Part shown: positions 15,936 to 25,333 of the stretch, piece after piece | Layout: every line of letters begins with the position of its first letter | Numbering within the stretch: the first letter of the stretch is position 1 | NCBI GenBank assembly: GCA_002345925.1 | Contig: DDWM01000014.1 | Span: 1 to 25,333, forward strand | Length of the DNA stretch: 25,333 nucleotides | Reading direction: 5' to 3' | DNA from: Actinobacteria bacterium UBA2286 | GTDB lineage: Bacteria; Actinomycetota; Coriobacteriia; Anaerosomatales; Anaerosomataceae | Program-made: the position numbers and the translations under genes | Notes under the pieces: model-generated | What the model saw: only the letters and a program-made list of their open reading frames with translations | Database searches by the model: none | What the model was told of the DNA's origin: nothing

Positions 15936-16373
15936 TCACTCCTCTGACTTCTGCGCCTTGGCGTCCAGACGCTGCTGGTTGCCCGCGATATCCTCAAGTG
16001 TGGCCGAGGCCAGCACGCCACGGACTGCGTCGCTTACGCGGCTCCACACGGCGCCTGCGGCGCAATGCGCGCTCTGCGCACAACCGGGTGACTCACGGTC
16101 GCACATGCTCGCCGCTATCGGGCCTTCGAGCGCCTCAACGATCTCCAGTGCAGAGATCTGCGACGCCGGTCTGGCCAGGACGTAGCCACCATGGGCTCCG
16201 CGGACGCTGTGCAAGATACCGGCACGCTTGAGCGCTGCCAGCAGCTGCTCGAGGAACTTAGCCGGCAGCTCCCATCGCTCCGACAGGTCGCGCACGCTTC
16301 TCGGCGAGTCATCGCCAGAGGCGATCTCCACGAGTGCAAGTAGGCCGTATTCGCTGCGTGCCGTGAGGCGCAT
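15936..16373 (-). CDS. iscR: Rrf2-family regulator, IscR-like
   Basis: A 145-residue winged-helix repressor/sensor. It opens with MRLTARSEYGLLAL and has the recognition segment LPAKFLEQLLAALKRAGIL at ~36-54 and the wing VRGAHGGYVLAR at 57-68. Three cysteines at 91, 98 and 104, with His103 nearby, match the C-x6-C-x5-C cluster-binding pattern of IscR. It is therefore expected to sense Fe-S status with a [2Fe-2S] cluster and control its own operon with iscS and iscU. ATG 16373 has GAGGAG at 16380-16385 with six bases between. An in-frame ORF back to 16613 is non-homologous and runs through the promoter. Assignment to the IscR subgroup rests on the cysteines and the operon. Confidence 0.92.
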   Translation of the reverse strand: MRLTARSEYGLLALVEIASGDDSPRSVRDLSERWELPAKFLEQLLAALKRAGILHSVRGAHGGYVLARPASQISALEIVEALEGPIAASMCDRESPGCAQSAHCAAGAVWSRVSDAVRGVLASATLEDIAGNQQRLDAKAQKSEE

Positions 16374-16393
16374 CTTCGACTCCTCGGGGTAAT

Positions 16394-16421
16394 CCATACA
16401 ATTCCTATCACAGTAGTATGG
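16394..16421. promoter_or_regulatory. Candidate IscR/Rrf2 operator
   Basis: A 28-bp element with perfect 6-bp outer arms, CCATAC and GTATGG, and partial inner symmetry (an A and a T two bases apart in each half). It overlaps the -10 of the iscR promoter. The ATAC...GTAT ends and the length resemble type-1 IscR sites, but the core differs from the E. coli consensus. Confidence 0.5.
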
Positions 16422-16441
16422 TTTTACGCCGAGGATGTCAA
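16413..16441 (-). promoter_or_regulatory. Promoter of iscR-iscS-iscU
   Basis: On the minus strand a perfect -35 TTGACA (16436-16441) is followed after exactly 17 bases by TACTAC (16413-16418) as -10. Transcription would start near 16406, giving a leader of about 33 bases before the iscR ATG with a consensus-like RBS. Confidence 0.65.
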
Positions 16442-16458
16442 GAGTCCGATCGCACGCG

Positions 16459-17922
16459 CTAGCGGTAGGTGAGACGCCCGCGGACTTGCCGGCTCTCGTT
16501 CTGGTGGTCGCGCAGCCATTCCTGCAGGACTTCTTGCGCCGAGGTGGTGACGACCTTCGAATCGCCCCCGACCTCCAACTCCGCTGGGGTGACGGCGAGA
16601 TACGCCTCGGCATTGGCGGCGTGATAGCCCTGGAGTCCTAGCGTATAGGTGGCTGAAGGATCAACCTCAGCACCCGCAATATGAAGCGATTCGAGCGAGT
16701 CGGACGCGTCGTCGTGCACTGCAGCCACCGCAGCATTCACCTGGTAGCACTCCCCTTCACCGTCGCGGTTCGCGTTACGCATCCAGTGACCGAACATGCG
16801 CGTTAGCATCTCACCGGTCACCGTGTACCGCGTGACGCTGTCGTCGTACGGGAAGCTGCTCACGAAGTCTCCAAGCGTCACGACCGGCCCGAGCTCCGGT
16901 ACGCGCACGGATCCCGCACCAAGCAAGATGACGTCGCAGCCCAGCGAATCCGCCAGCGCGTCGGCCATGAGGTTGCCGAGCGAGGTCTCGACCTCACGCA
17001 GCGGATGCGTATGCTTCCCGGCAAGCTTGGTGAGGATGGCGGCGTACTTGCGGTCGACCGGGTCTTTGAACGCCTTGATGTGGTCGAGCATCTTCTGGTC
17101 CGGCTCGCCGATGCTCGCATCGATCGGCACGAGTCTCCAGTTCCAATCGATGATGCTGTTGGTGTCGTCATCCACCACGATATCGAAGCGACCGATCTGA
17201 TCGGTGCCGGTACCTGCCTGTGCGATGAGGATGCCGTTCACCTCGGCGGGCTGCTCCAGGATCGTGTGCGAGTGCCCGCCGATTATCATGTCGACGCCCC
17301 AGGCGGGATCGAGGACCCCGGCAAGCTCGAGGTCGGACTCGAAACCGATGTGCGTGAGCAAAATCGTAAGGTCGATGTCGTCGTTTCGGTACGCATTGCA
17401 GATACGTCCGACCTCGTCGGCGGCCTCCTTCAGTGAGACGAAGCTGCCAACAAGATCATCAAGCGCGAGCGCGTCCATGACCTTCTCGGTAAGGATGCCT
17501 GTGAACAGCACATCAAAGCCGTCGACCTCCTTGATGAAGAATGGCCGCATCATCCGCTTGTCGAACGGCTTCACATACAGGTTCGCGTTCACGATCGGGA
17601 AGTTCGCGATCTTCTCCAGGAACAGAAGATGCGGCAGCCCGTAGTCGACCTCATGATTGCCGAGAGACACCACGTCGGGCGCCAGGTAGTTCATGACATC
17701 GATGGTGGAGATGCCTTTGAATTCCGAGTCGATGATGGAGCCCTGCACCATATCGCCGGCGATGCAGTAGATGACGTTCTCTTCCTCGGCGCGAACGCGG
17801 TTGACATAGGTTGATAGCAGCGCGAGACCGCCAATGAGGTCGCCTTCGGCACCGTCCATCTCTGCAAGGAAATCGCCATGCATGTCGTTGCTGTGCAGGA
17901 TGGTGAACTTCTTGGTGCCCAT
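16459..17922 (-). CDS. UshA-type bifunctional metallophosphatase/5'-nucleotidase, no signal peptide
   Basis: A 487-residue two-domain enzyme. A calcineurin-like metallophosphatase domain spans ~5-260, with metal-binding SNDMHGD (D13, H15), GDMVQGS (D57), GNHE (N89, H90), THIG (H191) and GGHSH (215-219). A 5'-nucleotidase C-terminal domain spans ~295-465, beginning near LREVETSLGNLMADAL and holding GAGSVR and SFPYDD. Relatives hydrolyse nucleotides or nucleotide sugars, usually outside the cell. Here the protein begins MGTKKFTILHSND, directly at the first catalytic strand, so no export signal is present and it should be cytosolic. ATG 17922 has G-rich GGGGTAGGGG upstream. The true substrate is not readable. 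Its stop is 18 bases from the iscR -35. Confidence 0.92.
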   Translation of the reverse strand: MGTKKFTILHSNDMHGDFLAEMDGAEGDLIGGLALLSTYVNRVRAEEENVIYCIAGDMVQGSIIDSEFKGISTIDVMNYLAPDVVSLGNHEVDYGLPHLLFLEKIANFPIVNANLYVKPFDKRMMRPFFIKEVDGFDVLFTGILTEKVMDALALDDLVGSFVSLKEAADEVGRICNAYRNDDIDLTILLTHIGFESDLELAGVLDPAWGVDMIIGGHSHTILEQPAEVNGILIAQAGTGTDQIGRFDIVVDDDTNSIIDWNWRLVPIDASIGEPDQKMLDHIKAFKDPVDRKYAAILTKLAGKHTHPLREVETSLGNLMADALADSLGCDVILLGAGSVRVPELGPVVTLGDFVSSFPYDDSVTRYTVTGEMLTRMFGHWMRNANRDGEGECYQVNAAVAAVHDDASDSLESLHIAGAEVDPSATYTLGLQGYHAANAEAYLAVTPAELEVGGDSKVVTTSAQEVLQEWLRDHQNESRQVRGRLTYR

Positions 17923-17952
17923 AGCCCCTACCCCCCGACTCGACGTCCTTTG

Positions 17953-17968
17953 TTGGGAGATACCCCAA
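17953..17968. promoter_or_regulatory. Short palindrome in the divergent nucleotidase-cytochrome spacer
   Basis: TTGGG-AGATAC-CCCAA, a 5-bp inverted repeat with a 6-base centre, lies 31 bases before the nucleotidase start. It may be an operator. Apart from it and a TACTAT (18022-18027) that could be a -10 for the cytochrome gene without a clear -35, I see nothing in this 143-bp spacer. Confidence 0.2.
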
Positions 17969-18065
17969 ACGCAGCGAGGCGACTGCGCAGTGCTACGCGT
18001 GCGTTTACCTGCGCATTTCGTTACTATGTGTGAATATGCATCGATCGTTCCACGGGGGATTCAGC

Positions 18066-19289
18066 ATGCGTCACGCAACTCTTCAGGCGACCCGTTTTTG
18101 CGCGGGAAAGCGCCGCGCCATCACGGTAGTCACACTTGCGCTGCTGTTGGGCGCTGCAGGCATTGTCGCTGCGCAGCCCGCATATGCATTCCGCGAGCCA
18201 TTTGTTGGCGGTACGGGATGCGCCACGTGTCACTATGTGATCCCTTTCCCATCAACGTGCGCCGACTGCCATGACCTCCAGAGCAACAGCACTTGGATTA
18301 CCAATAACAAGTTCACAGGGCCACACGGCAACTACAAGACCACCTCAAGCAAGTGCGATGCGTGCCACTCAGTGCACCAGGCTCCCGGTGGCTCACTCAA
18401 GCTGCTTCCGGCAGCAACCATCGTTCAGACCTGCGAGACCTGCCACGACGGCACTGGCGGCTACGGCGTTTACGGCGCTATCCGTTCGGTGACAGGTACC
18501 GCCGCACTTGGCGGCCACGGTATAGACACGACAAGCGTGGTTCCCGGTGGAAGCGCCGCCACCGGCGGAAGCACGACTATGACGTTCTCAGGAGCGGGCG
18601 GGGAACTGACCTGCACCGATTGTCACAGCCCGCACGGTGCCAACTTGGTGAATCCGTTCGTAGGTGACCGCCGCAGGGTGCGCGCGGACTTCCCGAGCCT
18701 GCAAACTGCACGCTTGCTGCGCCGCCAGGTCGGAGTAGCAACGACAGGCGTCGTCGACTATGGCTCGGACTGGTGCCTCGGCTGTCATGCCGGGCGAGCG
18801 TCAAAGGGGACGCTCATGAACCACCCCGTGGACTCGATAGGATCAACGTTCACGGTCGGTGCGCCGTACAAGTACGCGCTTCTCCCCATCCTTGCCAGCA
18901 CCGGACCCACCTCAGCGACGATTCTCACGCAGGGTCTTGGCGGTGTTCCGACGACCAGCGCGGCCAGCTCACACCCGGCCGGGCTGCCGCCATACACGTC
19001 AGGCAACCGTGGCTACCTCATGCCGTTCCCGCGCACCTCGCAGCAGACCGGCCATGCCCCGATCTGCCAGCAGTGCCATGAAGACGCACGCAGCGTGGGC
19101 ACACTGGAGGCAAACGGATCGGCCACTGCATCATCGGCGGTCATTGCAGGCACGAAGGCTGACGGCCTCACCGCTAGTGACAATCCACGCTTTCAGAACT
19201 TCCCCCACGAGACACAGAACGCGAACATGCTCGTGGAGACAAATGACAACCTCTGCCTGAACTGTCACCCGACGGCCCAGCTCCCGTAA
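18066..19289 (+). CDS. Exported octaheme c-type cytochrome (doubled-CXXCH type)
   Basis: A 407-residue protein. A signal peptide covers 1-41 (KRR, hydrophobic core, PAYA before FREP). Eight CXXCH haem sites lie at C52 (CATCH), C65 (CADCH), C97 (CDACH), C123 (CETCH), C183 (CTDCH), C237 (CLGCH), C334 (CQQCH) and C397 (CLNCH). Several are followed by HxxH- or SPHG-like stretches (SVHQAPGG, SPHGANLVNPF), as in doubled-CXXCH proteins. It is expected to carry electrons outside the membrane, perhaps to extracellular acceptors. It has no C-terminal anchor and no obvious catalytic CXXCK haem. ATG 18066 was chosen over GTG 18030 because GGGGGA precedes it and it gives a normal signal peptide. No cytochrome-maturation or redox partner gene is adjacent. 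Confidence 0.92.
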   Translation: MRHATLQATRFCAGKRRAITVVTLALLLGAAGIVAAQPAYAFREPFVGGTGCATCHYVIPFPSTCADCHDLQSNSTWITNNKFTGPHGNYKTTSSKCDACHSVHQAPGGSLKLLPAATIVQTCETCHDGTGGYGVYGAIRSVTGTAALGGHGIDTTSVVPGGSAATGGSTTMTFSGAGGELTCTDCHSPHGANLVNPFVGDRRRVRADFPSLQTARLLRRQVGVATTGVVDYGSDWCLGCHAGRASKGTLMNHPVDSIGSTFTVGAPYKYALLPILASTGPTSATILTQGLGGVPTTSAASSHPAGLPPYTSGNRGYLMPFPRTSQQTGHAPICQQCHEDARSVGTLEANGSATASSAVIAGTKADGLTASDNPRFQNFPHETQNANMLVETNDNLCLNCHPTAQLP

Positions 19290-19299
19290 GACCACGCGC

Positions 19300-21888
<2,589 letters not shown>

Positions 21889-22068
21889 GTCGTACCTCCT
21901 GAAGCCTCCAGCCTCAGCGCTTCAAGCTTCAAGCCGGGGCTGTCCTGTTTGGAGCGATGCGTGAGTACACCCACGCCACGAGATGTCATATCGGTCCGCC
22001 GGGGATCGTTCCGTTGCGGATTCCCTCCAGCCAGCGCACCAGCGCCGAGCGCTCCTCATCCATTGCGA
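21889..22068 (-). other. hspR-clpB spacer with tandem CTTGAAG repeats and a possible 25-codon ORF
   Basis: This 180-bp stretch holds two adjacent copies of CTTGAAG on the minus strand (21920-21933) and a third, partly inverted copy at 21898-21904 next to the clpB RBS. They share CTTGA with the half-site of HAIR, the HspR operator (CTTGAGT-N7-ACTCAAG), but the inverted spacing is not met. A 14-bp near-palindrome lies at 21961-21974. An ATG at 22063 opens 25 codons to 21986 (MDEERSALVRWLEGIR...) with coding-like composition but no clear RBS. A separate clpB promoter is possible; none was recognised. Confidence 0.3.
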
Positions 22069-22476
22069 TCACAGCCCGCGGCGGATGATGCCACCGCGTG
22101 GCACGTGCACGATGTCTGCCCGCAAGCTCTTCCGCACTGCCTGTATCTCGTCGGCGATACGGCGCTCGGTGGTGGTCGCCTCTTGTTGCGCGCAATCCAG
22201 ATCTTCTTGCAGGCGCTCGATCTCAACCTGCAACTCGAGGATGCGCATCACGCCAGCCAGGTTGACACCCTCTTCCTGCGTCAGGCGCTGGATGAGCTGC
22301 AGCCGTTCAACGTCGGCCTCCGAGTACAGACGTGTGTTACCCGCCGAGCGCTTAGGCTGCACAAGCTGCTTGCGCTCGTATATACGCAGCGTTTGCGGGT
22401 GCATGCCCGCCAACTCGGCCGCCACGCTGATCATGTACACGGGCCGATCTTTGCCTGAGGAGCGTTGGTTCTTCAT
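22069..22476 (-). CDS. hspR: Heat-shock repressor, MerR family
   Basis: A 135-residue MerR-type regulator. The helix-turn-helix and wing cover ~13-60: VYMISVAAELAGMHPQTLRIYE, KQLVQPKRSAGNTRLYS. The coiled segment at ~60-120 contains LTQEEGVNLAGVMRILEL, the usual HspR signature. The tail HVPRGGIIRRGL is basic. In Streptomyces and relatives HspR represses the dnaK operon and clpB, with DnaK as co-repressor; its place as fourth gene in this dnaK operon agrees. ATG 22476 follows GGAGG by six bases, 18 bases after dnaJ ends. The main operator would be upstream of dnaK, outside the window. Confidence 0.95.
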   Translation of the reverse strand: MKNQRSSGKDRPVYMISVAAELAGMHPQTLRIYERKQLVQPKRSAGNTRLYSEADVERLQLIQRLTQEEGVNLAGVMRILELQVEIERLQEDLDCAQQEATTTERRIADEIQAVRKSLRADIVHVPRGGIIRRGL

Positions 22477-22494
22477 GGTCGTCCTCCCGTGCGT

Positions 22495-23616
22495 CTACGT
22501 GATGTGCGCGCGGACATCGTCGTTGCGAGCCGAGTCAAAACGCTTCAGCAGTTCCTTCTGCTCGGCATTGAGCTTCTTCGGAACCGCGATGTGTACCTTC
22601 ACCCTGAGGTCTCCCGCGCCCTTGCCCTTGAGCTTAGGGGCGCCCTTGCCGGGGATCTTGTAGATCTTGCCGTCGGCGGTACCCTCGGCGATCTTGAGCT
22701 TGACCTTTTGGCCGTCCGGCGTGGGAATCGTGATCTCCGCGCCAAGTACCGCCTCGGTGATCGTCACAGGCAAATCCATCTGCACATCAGCACCGTCGCG
22801 CGAGTAATAAGGATGCGGCTTCACGTGCGTCACAACATAGAGGTCGCCAGCCGGACCGCCACCGGTTCCGGGCTCGCCCTTGCCCTTGAAGCGCAGGCGG
22901 CCGCCATCGGTGGCTCCCGGAGGAACGTTCACTGTGATCGGCTTCAGCTTCACCACTGAGCCCTTGCCTCTACATGTCTGGCAAGGGTTCTCGATGAACT
23001 TGCCTGTGCCGCCGCAGCGCTGGCATGGCCGAGAGACCCCGAACATGCCCTGCCCCTGTGTGACGTGCCCGGATCCCTTGCATGTGGGACACGTGACAGG
23101 GCTTGTGCCGGGCTTCGCGCCGGAGCCGTGGCAGACCGAGCACTTTTCACTGCGCTTGAGGTCGACTTTCGTGGACACTCCGTGGAGTGCATCGTCAAAT
23201 GAGAGTGTCACGTCGTACTGCAAGTCGCCGCCGCGGTGTGCATTCGATCGCGCACCGCCGCCGCCCATGCCGCCGCCGGAGAACAGGTCACCGAATAGCC
23301 CGCCCAGGTCACCTAGATCGACGTTCTGGTACGAGTAGCCTCCACCGCCACCTCCGCCACCCGGCCAGCCGGCGCCCTGAGGCCCGGCTCCCGGCGGCGC
23401 GTTCCCGCCGAAGTACTGACCGAACTGGTCGTACTGCGAGCGCTTCTCGGCGTCAGAGAGCACCTCGTACGCCTCGTTCAGCTCCTTGAACTTCTCCTCG
23501 GAGCCGCCCGCGTCGGGGTGGTGCTTGCGCGCCTGCTTCCGGAACGCCTTCTTTATCTCGTCGGCGGTAGCGGTCTTGCTCACGCCGAGCATGTCGTAGT
23601 AGTCCTTGCCGGCCAT
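22495..23616 (-). CDS. dnaJ: Hsp40 co-chaperone DnaJ
   Basis: A 373-residue type I DnaJ that stimulates DnaK ATPase and delivers substrates. The J domain covers 1-70 with HPD at 33-35. The Gly-rich region at ~70-125 includes a run of eight glycines. The zinc-binding domain has four CxxCxGxG motifs (CSVCHGSG, CPTCKGSG, CQRCGGTG, CQTCRGKG). The C-terminal substrate domains follow to the end. ATG 23616 is two bases after the grpE stop, with AAGGGG as RBS inside grpE, so the two are translationally coupled. In Actinobacteria two dnaJ genes are common; this is the one linked to hspR. Confidence 0.97.
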   Translation of the reverse strand: MAGKDYYDMLGVSKTATADEIKKAFRKQARKHHPDAGGSEEKFKELNEAYEVLSDAEKRSQYDQFGQYFGGNAPPGAGPQGAGWPGGGGGGGGYSYQNVDLGDLGGLFGDLFSGGGMGGGGARSNAHRGGDLQYDVTLSFDDALHGVSTKVDLKRSEKCSVCHGSGAKPGTSPVTCPTCKGSGHVTQGQGMFGVSRPCQRCGGTGKFIENPCQTCRGKGSVVKLKPITVNVPPGATDGGRLRFKGKGEPGTGGGPAGDLYVVTHVKPHPYYSRDGADVQMDLPVTITEAVLGAEITIPTPDGQKVKLKIAEGTADGKIYKIPGKGAPKLKGKGAGDLRVKVHIAVPKKLNAEQKELLKRFDSARNDDVRAHIT

Positions 23617-23618
23617 CG

Positions 23619-24176
23619 CTACCCCTTACGAGCAGGACCGCCCGTGCTCACGACTACCATCGCCGGGCGCACAACGCGTCCTCCCAGGCTGTAGCCCTTC
23701 TGGAACACGTCCAAGACGGTGCCATCAGGCATCTCAAGATCTTCGCGCTGGCTCACCGCGTGGTGCAGCTGCGGATCGAATTCAGCGCCGAGCGGGTCGA
23801 GGACTTCGACGCCCTCTTTGGTGAAGACGTCGATCACTTGCTGATGCACCATCTCGACGCCCTTGAGCAGCTGCGCCAAATCGCCACCGGCGGTCGTATG
23901 GTCTATCGCACGCTCAAGGTTATCGAGCACCGGAAGCAGATCCTCGACGATGCGCTGGCCCGCACGCGCGACCAGGTCACCCTGGTCGCGCGTAACGCGC
24001 CTGCGATAGTTCTCAAACTCGGCCTGGAGCCGCTGCGCGGTCTCAAGGTGTCCGGCGGCCTCCGTACGGGCGGCTTCAAGCTCACGCTCGAGGTTGTCAC
24101 CGCGCAGGTCGAACTCAGCGCCGAGGTCTTCCTCCAGCACCGGATCGATCCCGGGGTCGTCGGTCTTCTTAGTCAT
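23619..24176 (-). CDS. grpE: DnaK nucleotide exchange factor GrpE
   Basis: A 185-residue GrpE. An acidic N-terminus precedes a long coiled coil at ~28-95 (LQAEFENYRRR is the family mark). The beta domain holds FTKEGVEVLDPLGAEFDPQLHHAV and VLDVFQKGYSLGGRVVRPAMVVV. It releases ADP from DnaK. ATG 24176 is two bases after the dnaK stop, with GAGGAG in the last dnaK codons as RBS, eight bases from the start. Confidence 0.97.
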   Translation of the reverse strand: MTKKTDDPGIDPVLEEDLGAEFDLRGDNLERELEAARTEAAGHLETAQRLQAEFENYRRRVTRDQGDLVARAGQRIVEDLLPVLDNLERAIDHTTAGGDLAQLLKGVEMVHQQVIDVFTKEGVEVLDPLGAEFDPQLHHAVSQREDLEMPDGTVLDVFQKGYSLGGRVVRPAMVVVSTGGPARKG

Positions 24177-24178
24177 GA

Positions 24179-25333
<1,155 letters not shown>

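Noticed and set aside
16374..16613. N-terminal extension of the Rrf2 regulator
   Set aside because: Passes through the TTGACA promoter and the end of the nucleotidase gene; MRLTARSEYG is the usual family start.
21898..21933. HAIR operator for HspR
   Set aside because: Half-sites match only CTTGA and lack the inverted N7 arrangement, so it is reported as a repeat and not as a HAIR site.

Overview
The window is GC-rich bacterial DNA, about 60% G+C by eye, with densely packed genes, most of them on the minus strand. The gene content points to an anaerobic actinobacterium of the Coriobacteriia / OPB41-like type. The evidence is CWB2 cell-wall-binding repeats, a multiheme c-type cytochrome, a dnaK-grpE-dnaJ-hspR-clpB chaperone block and an IscR-like/IscS/IscU cluster. 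This placement is inferred from gene content; there is no rRNA or other phylogenetic marker in the window.

Region 1 (1-1224): a carbamate kinase gene, cut by the window start, is transcribed leftward. A TetR-family regulator gene is transcribed rightward from the same 178-bp spacer. The spacer carries two copies of an ATTTGTCC-N4-GG(A/T)CAAAT palindrome, one overlapping the -35 of the regulator's own promoter.

Region 2 (1232-10987): a long minus-strand run that looks like one or two operons. Reading 5' to 3' it holds an ABC ATPase, a large FtsX/MacB-type permease, a 41-residue single-span membrane protein, a TrkH potassium channel subunit, a membrane-anchored OB-fold protein, a low-specificity threonine aldolase, a membrane HD-GYP protein and an exported sugar-dehydrogenase-like protein with three CWB2 repeats. 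Several junctions overlap or nearly touch, so translational coupling is likely.

Region 3 (11119-14192): a small stand-alone UBP-type zinc finger on the plus strand, then a zinc-ribbon membrane protein and a PAS-GAF-SpoIIE phosphatase on the minus strand.

Region 4 (14300-17922): iscR-like, iscS and iscU form an Fe-S/sulfur-mobilisation operon. A good promoter and a candidate Rrf2 operator lie upstream. Before it is a UshA-type metallophosphatase/5'-nucleotidase without a signal peptide.

Region 5 (18066-19289): an exported octaheme c-type cytochrome on the plus strand, with no neighbouring partner gene.

Region 6 (19300-25333): the heat-shock block dnaK (partial) - grpE - dnaJ - hspR - clpB on the minus strand. 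It makes the Hsp70 system, its ClpB disaggregase partner and the HspR repressor.

No mobile elements, CRISPR arrays, tRNA or rRNA genes were found, and no gap exceeds 300 bases. The least explained items are the small membrane protein before trkH, the membrane OB-fold protein behind it, the dehydrogenase-CWB2 fusion, the orphan octaheme cytochrome and the unlinked UBP zinc finger.
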